A program made the position numbers and the translations under genes. From positions 99,436,001 to 99,500,000 of the forward strand of contig CM065803.1 in assembly GCA_033398695.1 (NCBI GenBank): DNA of 64,000 bases, in the 5' to 3' direction. Numbering within the stretch: the first letter of the stretch is position 1; each line of letters begins with the position of its first letter. Of the stretch, positions 9,421-20,592 are shown piece after piece. Under the pieces are notes generated by a model. That model was not told where the DNA came from. It searched no databases and worked only from the letters and a program-made list of their open reading frames with translations. This DNA comes from Orobanche coerulescens (Eukaryota > Streptophyta > Magnoliopsida > Lamiales > Orobanchaceae).

Positions 9421-10638
9421 ATCTTAATTTCAAATAACTCGAGTATACTATTTTAAAAATCTTCACACCATAAAACTTTTGTATTTTAAAATGAAAATGT
9501 GTTTTTCATTTTCAAAAATAAATAAATAGTGAAAGATGAAGAATGTTACTCGACTTTAACTTTTAATTCGGATTTATGAGATAAGTTAGTTAACATACGC
9601 TAACTCTCCCACTAGTGCACGCTAACGAGATTGATCAGGCAGAACGCTTGGTTGTTACAACTCGTTAACGCACGCTAATCGTGGACTTAGCGCACGCTAA
9701 GATGTAGTGTGTGCGTAATGAGAATTTATCGCTTAAAGCGAGAGACTAGAGTGGGAACTAACGTGATTGTGTGTGAAGCCGAGTTCTTTTGATATAATTA
9801 TCGTGTTACCCTTCTCAATGGAGAATTTCAGTTGTGTACCCAAATATTGTGTTGTGTGGTTTAGGTTTGCTTTGCAGCTTGTATGATGTTATCCTGATGG
9901 GATTGTGGATCTATGGAAATATTCAATACGAGTATGAATGGTTTTCCACCCGGGGACGGTTCGGTGGAACCTCTGGGGTTGATGCTAAGGGGCATGGCCG
10001 CGGGATAACCTTGTGTAGTGTTACTTGTAATGGGGTTGCGTGGTAGCATGTGGTTACCTTGTGTGTTGTTAATGGTGATGATGATACGTAGTGACATGGT
10101 CATCTTGTTGAAGTTGGTTATGAGGAAAACTGATATTTCAAAATATTATTTTGCAAATGTCTTCAAAGTGAGATGGTTAAGACTTATGATTCATGATTTT
10201 GGTAAAACAGCCTGAGGTATCAAAAGTATTTTCAAATTTTATTTCAGAAAAATATACGAATTCAAAGATTTTGAAATGATATTATCTCAACGGATACCTC
10301 ATGGAGTTTTAAAAAGTAATGTTACTAGTGATTGGTTACCATGTGTGGTTCATTACGACCATGATTGTATCGGTAGTGGTCGTTAGTTTGTTAATATGGT
10401 CATGTGATTCGACAGTCATGACCGTAAGTTCCATTTGTTGCGGTGGTGCTTCTTGTATTTGTGTAATTATCCCGAATGGATATTTTTGTCGTATTACTAT
10501 TTTGTTGTCTTACATGAACATGATGTGTTAAGTTGGCATTTCGATACATTGATTTGCGACATGTTGTGCTGAGTTGGCATCTTGGCACGTTGTGCTGCCA
10601 TGTTACACTTCGTTGTACTTAGTGATTGTATATTCGGT
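9421..10638 (+). other. Interior of E/M with LTR-like modules
   Basis: Non-coding. It contains four TAGCGCACGCTA-type motifs (9596-9700) and one copy of the GGGACGGTTCGGTGGAACC-type hairpin unit found in pairs in the gypsy LTRs (about 9953-9975). These suggest a decayed gypsy LTR or leader. No LTR termini were found. Confidence 0.4.
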
Positions 10639-11094
10639 ATGTCGAGGAGACTAGGTCGAGGATGTGTTCGTGGACGTAGTTAGGAGCATGAATAAGTGCG
10701 TGATAATGCCGATGTTAGTGGAGATCCAATGTTCGCAATGACTCTATCGTCAATGGAGTCTATGTCCGTGGCAGAGAAGCAGAAAACTTCCGGCGATTTA
10801 TCGGGAAGTAAGAAAATTGGGATTTTTAAACCTCAACCTGCGTACCAACCGTTTATAGAACCTTATAGGTCAGCTGGAGAATGTAAAAGATCTAAGTCGG
10901 TATCGTTGACTTCCGGTGGTGCACCAAGGTGTTTCAATTGTAATGTTCCGGGTCATGTACGTGCGAACTGTAAGAAGCCGTCGGTGACTTCCTATAATTG
11001 TGGACACAAGGGGCATCGAGTCCAGTACTACGAGATAGTACCTGGTGTATTTCAGGCTCAGACTTCATCATGGATGTCGAGGTCGACCAGTTGA
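10639..11094 (+). pseudogene. Gypsy gag remnant with zinc knuckle
   Basis: An ATG at 10639 opens the basic Gly/Arg start (MSRRLGRGCVRGRS) seen also in the gag of A, followed at once by a stop. The capsid region is missing and the frame resumes with Ser/Lys-rich linker and a knuckle CFNCNVPGHVRANC (10930-10971), then a damaged second knuckle lacking its first Cys (YNCGHKGHR). It derives from a Tekay-like gypsy, either E or M. Protease and pol are absent, and the gypsy 3' terminus follows within 100 bp. Confidence 0.7.
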
Positions 11095-11194
11095 GATCCT
11101 TGATGATTTTCTTTCTTGCTATTTGGTTGTGTTGTTGCCTTGCCTTCGTTGTTTTAAGTTTCGGGCGCGAAACCTCTTTTAAAGGAGGTAGAAA

Positions 11195-11448
11195 TGTAAT
11201 ACACGTATTTTTTTTCGCTTCTGTATGTTTCGATTCTATTGACTCGATGGTGTTCGTTGATACTTCTGAACTTGTTCCGTTCTTCGCTTTTCGTCATTTG
11301 AACGATATTTGATATCGTTTCGGATTAATCTGTTTATCGTTGTGACTTTTTCGAGTTCGATTCAATTCTTGTGAATCTTGTGCGAAATTAAAGTCTTGCA
11401 GATTCTACGAGTTTATTTGATGTTTTGGGTCATGTTGTGAACTTTGGA
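11195..11448 (+). repeat. Gypsy LTR fragment M, left part
   Basis: A purine tract (AAAGGAGGTAGAAA, 11181-11194) is followed by TGTAATACACG, the way A, E and G LTRs start. The body (GAGTTCGATTC...TTGTGAATCTTGTGCGAA) resembles the LTR starts of D and G. A is inserted after TTGGA at 11444-11448, and the fragment continues at 44631. Confidence 0.6.
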
Positions 11449-11608
11449 TGTAATACCTGTATTTTTCATGAATTTTCACTTTGGCGTTCTTTTGCTTTTG
11501 TCGCACTTGTAAGCGCCTATTGAGATGTTGTTGATTCTAAAGTTTCGTGTCCTTCGGAACATATTTGTAGTGATCGGACTTTGCAACGGCATTATTTAAT
11601 GAAGCAGA

Positions 11609-12107
11609 TAGGGCACGCTAGGCGTGAGCTAACGCACGCTATCACTGTCTGAATAGCGCGCGCTAGCTTCGCTAGTAGTGCATGCTAATGGTCCGAGTTG
11701 GGCAGAGGCAGTAGCCGAGTTCTGCCCTCTGGACTAGCAGTTAGCGCACGCTATCGGAGTTGAGTAGCGCGCGCCATCATCGCCTGTAGCGCATGCAAAT
11801 TACTCGGGTGTGGCAGTGGCAGTAGGTTGGGTTCTGTTCTCTGGACAAACAGTTAGAGCACGATAGGCGTGTGCTAACGCACGCTAGCAGTGTTGCGTAG
11901 CGCGCGCTAGTGCCGGATGTGGCGCACGCTAGTGAGTTGGGCAGTGAGTCCGGAATTTCTGCATGGTAGCAGTTAGCGCACACAACGCTATTGGTAGCGC
12001 ACGCTATCGACACAGGTTATAGGCTACTGGACTACCGGGTGACCCCGTTAGTGCGCGCTATACTCAGGAATTAGCGCATGATAATTAATCCCAGTATATA
12101 TGCTGGG
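11609..12107 (+). promoter_or_regulatory. A U3 promoter: motif array plus palindromic TATA
   Basis: About fifteen copies of TAGCGCACGCTA and variants (TAGCGCGCGCTA, TAACGCACGCTA, TAGTGCATGCTA) fill 11609-12085. The TATA box follows within 10-20 bp, inside CCCAGTATATATGCTGGG (12090-12107), an 18-mer that is its own reverse complement except at one base pair. The 3' LTR has the same array (42798-43290) with a degraded palindrome. This is the same motif as in copia element F. Confidence 0.7.
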
Positions 12108-12708
12108 TCAGCCGTATTCTTCATCATTTTCTTCGCATTTCTTACTCCCCCGACGAGAGCACGTAGTAGAGGCGATTTGGAAAATTTTTTCCATCATCCA
12201 TCACCATCTTTGGTTGGAAAACAAGGATTTTACAACATCCAATCCGTTCTTTCTCTCCGAATCAAGGTAAATTCCATAGAACCCTAGTTTGGGGAATTTT
12301 TGGGGATTTTTCTTAGATCCATCCGATTTATCTGTTTTGAAGCTTGAAATCCTCGAGATTATGATGTATCTACCCCGTACCCACGTCTCACTTACGATTA
12401 TCTGAATGTTTTTGTGTATTACTTGAAGTGGAGAGGGTTTGGATGATTTCCAACCTCTATGTGAATACTTTGAAGATTTATGAATCGTAAAAGGGGGTTT
12501 CGGGAGTCTTACCCGGGAATTGAGTATTGAAGATTGATTATTGTATTTTCTTACGAATCGTTTAGGTCCAGAAGTGCGCTCTTGGACCTCTCGGGCTTGA
12601 GCACCATTTTCACTTCGATTCTAATATCTCAAACACAAGTATATATTTATGATTATTCGTTCTCGACATTGAAAGTGAGGTATATGAATTGTATGATTAT
12701 ATATATTC

Positions 12709-12817
12709 ACTCTGGGAGGGTCCGATGGGGTCTCAGAGGGTTCTATTGCCGTTGGTGCCGTTCCACGAATATTTTGGGGTTAACCACTCTGGGAGGGTCC
12801 GACGGGGCCTCAGAGGT
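12709..12817 (+). repeat. Paired hairpin units in the A LTR
   Basis: Two tandem units read CACTCTGGGAGGGTCCGAYG followed by GGGYCTCAGAG, with CTCTG/CAGAG arms around a GGTCCGA core, about 76 bp apart. Equivalent pairs occur in the 3' LTR and in the LTRs of E and G. Confidence 0.7.
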
Positions 12818-13411
12818 TCCGTTGCCGTTGGTGCGGTTCCATGGTTAATAATGTATGTATTGGAACGAGATGTTATGAGATTTAGTTATTCCGGAATACT
12901 AGTCTTGAGTTGATGAAATGATGATTACATTTACTTTATTGTCGAGAAGTATTGTGCTTCATATTCGATATACTTGTACTAGCTATTCGACGGCTAACCC
13001 CTTTTGGGGGAAATACCTTTCATGTATTTCAGGATCCAGGAGAGGAGAAAGGCGTGTACCGGTTCGGGACGAAGATGATGGGCAAGAGTGATGCTCTGTC
13101 TTGATTCTGTCTGTGTTTGTACTTTGTTCCATTTGGTATAGTTATACTTGGAATGGTTTGAATACTCGAGTAATGTTTCAGACGTTCATGATGTTGTGGC
13201 CTATGTTGCCCTGAGTTTTATTTCCCGATGTGTTGTATTATGTCGGATTGATTATTACATTGGCGACATTCTTATTGCCTTCTATTGGAGTTATATTTAG
13301 ACCTCATCGGTCGAAAATTATGGTTCCGCGTAATTATTAGCCTTGTGGGTCACACAGAGGGGTTCACAGCTCTATAATATACCCCGAATAACTCAGGGGT
13401 GTTACAGAATA

Positions 13412-13423
13412 TGGTATCAGAGC
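13412..13423 (+). promoter_or_regulatory. Primer-binding site of A (tRNA-iMet)
   Basis: TGGTATCAGAGC lies 5 bp after the LTR terminus GGTGTTACA. Confidence 0.92.
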
Positions 13424-13654
13424 TTAGGTTTATGGATACCTAGGCTGTCTATCTTTTTGGGTCGAAATTGAGTTATCGTTCGAATACAGTATCACTATAT
13501 TGCCATCATCTTGGTGCGACCGGTACTAGTAAGTCATTTTACTCTTCATGTATCTTTCCTAATTGCTTCATTTTTGATTTGGTATTCTTGGGAATCGGTC
13601 ACCTCGATGACGGGCGATTTGAATTGTACTTATGTATTTTGTGCATCCTTCAGA

Positions 13655-14560
13655 ATGTCTGCTGACAGGGGTCGAGGAGGAGGTCGTGGTCGCGGACGCG
13701 GGTGAGAACATGGCGCGGCCGCTTCCTTCTATTCCGTTGCGGGGTCGGCTATCCCTAGTTTATCTAACTCAGTGCATCCCGATACTGAGAGTCAACACGA
13801 CCAGTCGACCGGTCAAGGGAATGATGTAGATGATGGGGTTACGAATGTTCTTCAGCAATTGGCAAATCAGATGACTGTCCTGGCCCAAGGTGTTCAACTA
13901 AATAATCCTAATCCGACAGTGGATGTTTTACTTTAGAATGTGGTCCGTATGCATCCTCCGCAGTTCAGCGGTGCTACCGACCCAACAGGTTGGGAGAGTT
14001 GGCTTTTCGAATTAGAGAAAGTGTTTGAAGCAGTTGACTGTCCGGAAATGAGGAAGATACCGATTGCTCAGTACTTCCTTACGAAGGAAGCCGCGACTTG
14101 GTGGAAAGCTATTAAGCCACAAGATCATGCTGCTACATGGGACGAATTTAAGGATCTACTGGAGGCTGAGTATTGTCCTTGGCTAGTGCAAGAAAGCAGG
14201 ATCTGAGCCTTTTTCGAATCTAAGCCACAAAACATCCCACTCTCTCAGGCGATAGTGGAATACAACCAACAGCTGATTCATTTAAAGAATAAGACGCTTG
14301 ATGAGCGTGACAAGATCCGTCACTTCGACATGTAGATGAATATGAATTTACGGCGTTATATGGCCGGGCTTACTTGCACTACTCTGAAAGAATACCAGGA
14401 TAGGGCTTTGGCATATGAAATATTGTGTCCCCACAAGGACACCCCAGACGAGCCGAAGAAGCAAAAGACCACCGGTAATTTTTTTGGTTCTAAGGGCGGC
14501 AACTTTCAGAGACCTCAGCCAGCTAACCATTCCGTCGGGCAGTCTTCGCGTTTCTTTTAA
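13655..14560 (+). pseudogene. Element A gag (capsid part), nonsense-mutated
   Basis: The ATG at 13655 gives a Gly/Arg-rich start (RGRGGGRGRGRG). The gypsy retrotrans_gag domain follows, with HPPQFSGATDP, ATWWKAIKP and FKDLLEAEY blocks (13940-14210), then the helical region LSQAIVEYNQQLIHL. One frame is interrupted by stops at 13703 (TGA), 13934 (TAG), 14204 (TGA), 14333 (TAG) and 14558 (TAA). Several stops replace codons one transition away (CGA, CAG). Gag would form the particle; this copy cannot. Confidence 0.88.
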
Positions 14561-15500
14561 GGGGAAGAAGAGTTTCCGTTCTGCTTCGAGCACCTCAAAT
14601 CGCCTGATAATATGTTTTAACTGTGGTCACCCAGGCCACATCAGTATGGAGTGCAATTTTCCACCTCTGAAATGTCATTATTGTGGACAAATGGGGCACA
14701 TGGCAGTTTATTGCCCCGAACAAGATCAGACTTTGGATACTAGGGCTTCTACCCTAACACTTAGAGATCAGAGTATGAATCAGCGGCAATCAGTTAGCCA
14801 GTCACAGCAGAGTTACAGCAGAGGCCGGGGACGGAGTCAGACCGTTAGAGAGGGAGATTCTAGCATCGGTTCGGCACACCCACGAGTTTATGAGATGCAT
14901 CGAGCAGATGAACCTGATGCGACAGGTACCATTCATATCCTATCTCATCCAGTTCGAGTACTTTTTGATTTTGGTGCTATACATGCGTTCATCTCCTTGG
15001 ATTGTGTATGCCGTTTGAATATAAATTGTATGACTACTTGCGATCCTTTCATTTTGAAACTGCCTAGCAGGGATAAAATCGTGGGGAATCGGGCGATTAG
15101 AGATTATCCGGTGAGGATAGAAGGTATTGATTGGTTATCGAATTTGATTGTGGTTGATATCGAGGGCGAGGATTTGATCCTCGGTGAGGACTGACTTGAG
15201 AGTCACCAAGCGATTATGAATTACCGCACTAAGGTTATCACTATGATGACTAAAGATGGTTCCAAGTACTCATTCATGGGATGTAAATCGGGTCAACCTA
15301 AGTTGCTTATCAACGCCATGAAGACTGTAAAACTCTTGAATAAAGGTTGCGCGGGCTATTGGTGTTATGCTTTGAAGTCGGAAGGGAATAGGGTCGATTT
15401 CTCTTCGATTCCAGTTGTTGATGAGTATCCAGATATTTTTCCAGACGATCTTCCAGGACTACCGCCAGACCGAGAGATAGAGTTTTCGTTGATTTAGAGC
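14561..15500 (+). pseudogene. Element A zinc knuckles and protease
   Basis: After a frameshift near 14550 the second frame holds two CCHC knuckles (CFNCGHPGHISMEC from 14613, CHYCGQMGHMAVYC from 14673), a Gln/Ser-rich linker and an aspartic protease with VLFDFGAIHAFIS. The catalytic triplet is normally D-S/T-G; here it is D-F-G (Asp codon at 14967), which should inactivate it. A stop at 15192 (TGA, where relatives have Trp) and a one-base frameshift near 15489 (end of REIEFS) separate it from reverse transcriptase. The block [16 protein letters not shown] at the end is the usual entry into RT. Confidence 0.88.
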
Positions 15501-16735
15501 CTAATGCGGCTCCGATTTCTAAGGCGCCTTATCGGATGGCACCTTCAGAGATGCACGAATTGAAGAATCAGTTGGGAGAACTATTGGAGAAAGGGTACAT
15601 TAGACCGAGCGCTTTGCCTTGGGGCGCACCTATTCTTTTTGTGAGAAAAAAGGATGGTTCACTACGTTTATGCATCGATTACTGTGAACTAAACAAAGTG
15701 ACCATCAAGAACAAGTATCCGTTGCAACGTATAGATGACTTAATTGATCAGTTGCAGGGAGCCGCAGTATTCTCAAAAATTGATTTGAGATCAGGGTACT
15801 ACTAGCTCCGGGTGAAAGAGTCCGACGTTCCGAAAACTGCCTTTCAGACGAGATACGGACATTATGAATTTGTGGTCATGCCTTTTGGACTGACTAATGC
15901 ACCGGCAGTATTCATACAGCTAATGAGCAAGATATTCATTAAATACCTTGACAAATGTGTGGTCGTCTTTATTGACGATATCTTGATTTATTATCGGGAT
16001 GAGGAGGAGCATGCCCGACATATGTGTTTGATACTAGATGTTTTGAGAGCCGAGCACCTTTATGCAAAATTCTCAAAATGTGAGTTCTGGTTGAAGGAAG
16101 TTATGTTTCTCGGCCATGTGGTTTCGGCCGAAGGGGTTCGTGTAGACCTACAGAAGATTGGGCACCGCCTAATAATGTCAAGGAAGTTCGTAGCTTTTTG
16201 GGTCTTGCTAGGTATTACCTTCGGTTTGTCGAGGGGTTCTCAAAGCTCGCTCGACCGCTTATGCAATTACTTCAGAAGACAGAAAAGTTTGTTTGGACTG
16301 CTCAGAGACAGCAGAGCTTCGATGAGCTGAAGAGACGTTTGACCTCAGCACCGATTTTAGCTTTACCACAGGGTAGTGAAGGATTTGCAGTCTATAGTGA
16401 CGCTTCAGGACAAGGGCTTGGATGTGTGCTTATGCATCACGATAAAACAATAGCCTTTGCATCACGACAGTTGAATCCGTATGAGATGAACTATCCTACT
16501 CATGATTAGGAACTGGCCGCAATTATTTTCGCACTTAAGATTTGGCGGCATTATTTGTATAGCTCTCCGTGTCGGATCTATAACAATCACAAAAGTTGAA
16601 GTACATTTTCAGTCAGAAAGAGTTGAATACGAGGCAACAATGTTGGTTGGAATTGATTAAGGATTATGATTTTGAAATTCTTTACCATCCGGGGAAGGCC
16701 AATGTCGTAGCGGACGCTTTGAGCTGCAAATCAGC
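15501..16735 (+). pseudogene. Element A reverse transcriptase and RNase H
   Basis: Conserved RT blocks are seen in order: [58 protein letters not shown], the catalytic FIDDILIY, and [20 protein letters not shown] at 15803 falls between SGYY and LRVK (Gln expected). A frameshift near 16150 leads to [18 protein letters not shown], then RNase H with [14 protein letters not shown] and [20 protein letters not shown] at 16507 precedes ELAAI, and a further frameshift near 16590 precedes [13 protein letters not shown]. Core active-site residues survive, so it decayed after losing constraint. Confidence 0.9.
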
Positions 16736-17519
16736 ATCACTTCAAATGCTTGATGTTCTTACCCTCCAGGCGAAGATTCGTCAGGATTTGATCGAGCAAG
16801 GTATAGAAGTTTGGCTTCAGAGAGTGCAGGTACAGTTGTGTACCCTCGAAATTACTTCGTCCTTGGTTGTTGACATCAAAGGGAAACAGTGGAGTGACCC
16901 GCTGATTTCCTAACTGAAGGAAGATGTAATTAAGGGAAAACCCCCGAGCTTTATGGTCTATGAAGACAGTATCTTGAGATTTCAAGGCATGCTTTGTGTC
17001 GCGAATGATCTGGAGTTGAGGCAGAGAATTCTTCGAGAAGCCCATGCTATGCCTTACTCAATACACCCTGGAACGAGTAAGATGTACAAGGACTTGAAGA
17101 GAAATTTTTAGTGGAGTAATATGAATAAAGATGTCATAGAGTTCGTATTGTGATGTTTGACGTGCCAACAAGTCAAGATCGAACATCAATGACCAGCGGG
17201 GTTGTTGAAGCCGCTTCCCATTCCCGAGTGGAAGTGGGAAGATATCTCCATGGATTTCATTACGGGGATGCCGAGGTCTAGAGCCGGAATGAATATGATT
17301 TGGGTAATCATTGATCGACTAACCAAGTCTGCATATTTCCTTGGTATTAAGTATACTTGGGGACTAGAGAGATTGGCCCAAACCATTATAGCCGAGATTG
17401 TGAGATTACATGGTGCCCCTAAAACTATTGTTTCTGATCGAGATGGTCGTTTCGTGTCGCATTTTTGGCAAGCAGTCCATCAGCCTTGGACACCGAGTTG
17501 AGATTGAGCACGTATTTTC
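16736..17519 (+). pseudogene. Element A integrase, N-terminal and core part
   Basis: It contains the HHCC zinc finger (HAMPYSIHPGTSKMY with CLTCQQ, about 17040-17170) and the first two catalytic Asp blocks (MDFITGMP, about 17250; IVSDRDGRFVSHFW, about 17430). Stops lie at 16911 (TAA), 17109 (TAG), 17151 (TGA) and 17190 (TGA), all in one frame, and a frameshift near 17484. The reading LSTYF is then cut by the insertion of B between TTTTC duplicates; it resumes at 41829 with HPQSNSQTEW. Confidence 0.9.
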
Positions 17520-18955
17520 TATTAGGATTCAGTGCCTATAACGAAGGCGCAGCGGAAGTACTATACAAATCTAATTCGATCCGAATCCCTAAAGAGGATC
17601 GATCAAGCTACGTATATACGAATATAAAAGGAAGTGAAGTGAGATACGAAATCATACCCTCGTAGTCCGTTGATTAAATGGTGAGAATATGTTGTCCCTT
17701 GCAAATCCAATCCGCAACAAGCTCTTGGATGATCCAACGCCGAAATCACTGCGTCTCTACTTGCCATGCGCCGGAGAAACGATCGGAATGACAACCACCT
17801 AATTAACCTCCAAGGTTAACGCTAGAATCGGATGATGAAGTTATCAAATGTGATTATAACACTCTAAGTGTATAACTCACTATCTCTCAATATTTTTCTC
17901 TTTTATCTAGGAAAATATCAAGATAGTTATGGTGAAGATGATGAAGATGAAGACAACTCACAAAGTTTCTCTCTCTTCCTTTCAAAATGAATGAACCGTA
18001 TCATTGCCATGAGAATGAGAAGAGAAGACTTTTATTCTAGTCTTACAATGATTCATCAAATCATTCACAAGACAAACTTGTCCCCTTAATAATAAACATC
18101 TGATGTTTATTAAATACACATCATGAGATGTCTTTTGATATAAAATCAAAATTCTTCCACCATGCAAGGTGGAAGGCAAGTCATCTTGTGAAGGTGTTGG
18201 GGGGCGTCCATGTTGAAAGTTTAGGGAGTTTGGTTCATTTCGAACTCCACCGAGTCCAATCCGATAAACTTCATTCCGTCTCGATGTATTATATCAATCA
18301 ATTAATATAATTAATTGATTATATCAAATACAATATATAATTCATTTCTCTAAGAAATAATTATATATGTGAATCAAATTAATAACCTAGTAATTTGTTT
18401 AACTCAATAAGCCGTAAATTAACTTATCCAATAAATTAATTTAGATATCCAATGTCCCGAAATTAATTAGACATTCAATGTCCAATAAACTAGATATCCA
18501 ATATCTAATATTCATAAAGAGAGAATAAGCTCGATTCATTACATCGTCAATCCTATTGCGCGACTCGGTAGGTCCGTCTCAGCTAGCAATGGGAGGAACC
18601 AAAGAGTAGTAGCACCACCTAACCATCCTGGCGGCCTACACTGTACCCTAACTGAGAATGAATGATGGGGATCATTCAAAAAACTTTCTGTCGTGAATAC
18701 CAGTATACGTATAAACCCTTCTTTCAAATGTCCCGATCAAGTTATAGGGTCACGGTCAGTCAAACCCTATCTATACTTGACGCTATGCATGAGTTATTGC
18801 AAATCGAGATCATCGCGCTCTCGTGTGTCCAATACAACTAGCTCCAGTGCTTTGGCCAAAGAATTATGATCTCATTTGCCAATAACCGCATAGGACATAT
18901 AACCCGTTCACTTACTGGAGAAAGAATCCTATCTTGGTATTCAGTAGAACCTGCT
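17520..18955 (-). repeat. Element B 3' LTR, segment 1
   Basis: It matches 36828 onward (ATTCRGTGCCTATAACGAAG) through TTCAGTAGAACCTGCT. It is interrupted by C after CTGCT (18951-18955). Confidence 0.92.
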
Positions 18956-20094
18956 TATTGGCCACTAAGTATACTGGATACAGTTTGGAAAATAGTTTAA
19001 ACAACAAACTGTATGGATTTTAAATCTGAGTGCGTAGCGGAAGTCTTGGATACAGTAGGTTGTTGTGGATACAGCAACTAAGTGTATAGTGTATACTTAA
19101 TTTATCACAGTAATTAAAATAGTAAAAGCTGAAGGTAAATAACGCAGTAATTAAAGTGGTTCGAGGTAAACCCCTCTACGTCCACTGGTCCTCCACACAG
19201 GAGTAAAAAGTTTATTATAATTACTACGTACACAACTACGTAATTATAACAACACACACAATCAATATATCGTTCACATAGATTGATATAAAGATCTTAG
19301 CTTAAACCGTTCACACAGATTGGTTTTGAGCTAACGCTTTGACTTGCTTCTTCACACACAGTTCTGAAGCTTCGTCTTCTTGAATGCAAATCCTTCACAC
19401 ACAGTTCTGGAGAAGCACAGATTGTTCAGTGTATAGAACAGATGATGAACAACAACTTTGACTTTAAGAGCTTTCAGCTGATGAAGTGTTGTTCAGGATG
19501 ATGATCACTGTATATCTCTTTAGATCTTAATTGCAGTAAGCTTTGGAGATATGTTTTGCTCTGATGATAACTTTTGATAGCTTGAGTGTTAGGTGACTAG
19601 TTTCTGATCTTCAATGCCTTCATAAGATATATATAGTCTCTGGAGCATATATCCATTGAGATGTATCCGTTTGAATGAGATTTCGTTCCAACGGGATTAT
19701 GACACGATCCGGATTTCGCGGGATTCAAGATTCGAAGATCGCGGTATTTAAATACTTTATCCTTGAGTATTTAAATACTTCTTTATTCAACGGGACTTGA
19801 CTTCTGGATATTCCTTCTTTGTCCTGTTGTGAGCTGTATGGAGGATAACTGTATTTTGAGTTTCGAGACAGTTTCCATACTTTGTCTTTTACAAGACTTC
19901 TTCTGCATCAAGGGCTTCACTACATGCTGTTTCGAGGCGGGTCTTCGATACAGGATAAAGCCTCAAAGCTTCGATACAGTTTCCTTTACTGTATTCGGAT
20001 TGGCATATATGTCAAAACCTCTTTATAAAATACCATTCGATACAGGGATCGGATATCCCGGCTGTTTCGATACAGGGTCTTTGTTTTCCCAACA
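18956..20094 (-). repeat. Element C 3' LTR
   Basis: 1139 bp copy of 29980-31123. It contains TCGATACAG motifs (minus CTGTATCGA) at about 19944, 19970, 20036 and 20066, related GGATACAG sites at its other end, and a TATA-like GACTATATATATC (minus strand, 19626-19638). Confidence 0.93.
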
Positions 20095-20111
20095 ATTTCC
20101 CCCTTTTTGAC
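20095..20111 (-). promoter_or_regulatory. Polypurine tract of C
   Basis: On the minus strand AAAAAGGGGGAAAT directly precedes the 3' LTR start TGTTGG, the expected plus-strand primer. Confidence 0.85.
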
Positions 20112-20592
20112 AATTTGCCAAGACTTACTTTCTTAACTTTTCAAGTCTTTCTTGATGATGCCAAAACCTTCTTCATGAAGAGATCTTATTTGGTGTCTTC
20201 TGGCAGATTTCTTGGTCTTTCGTCAAAAGGTCTGAATTTTAGTCTAAATGATGAACTGCTCGCAGGCAAGTTCGATACAGTTTAAGGATTTATTACAACT
20301 TAAGCTTATGATTGGCGCGCAGGCACAATCTTACAATGTATTCTAAGCTTACAACTGAAATTATGAACTGTTCGTACACTAGTTCGTACAGCTTAATTTT
20401 CAATCAAGTTTATCTAACTTGAGATAGTTATCAAACAATTTAAGTAATCATACTTCAACACAGTAGATTACGAGTTGTAATCTTTCAAGACAAACAAACG
20501 TTTTTATTGATATTCAAAATGAATTGAGTATAGAGTTTGCTGTTTCGAAGAGAAATTACAAAGCAAAAATAATATACATAGATTTCAGCTCC
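20112..20592 (-). other. C 3' untranslated region
   Basis: Between the extra ORF and the polypurine tract. AT-rich, with CTGTATCGA-type motifs (for example 20273) and no coding similarity. Confidence 0.6.

Larger units (their letters stand above)
11449..13406 (+). repeat. Element A 5' LTR
   Basis: 1958 bp, direct repeat of 42639-44630. It holds the U3 motif array, a TATA box within a near-palindrome, and two tandem hairpin units (12709-12817). Confidence 0.93.
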
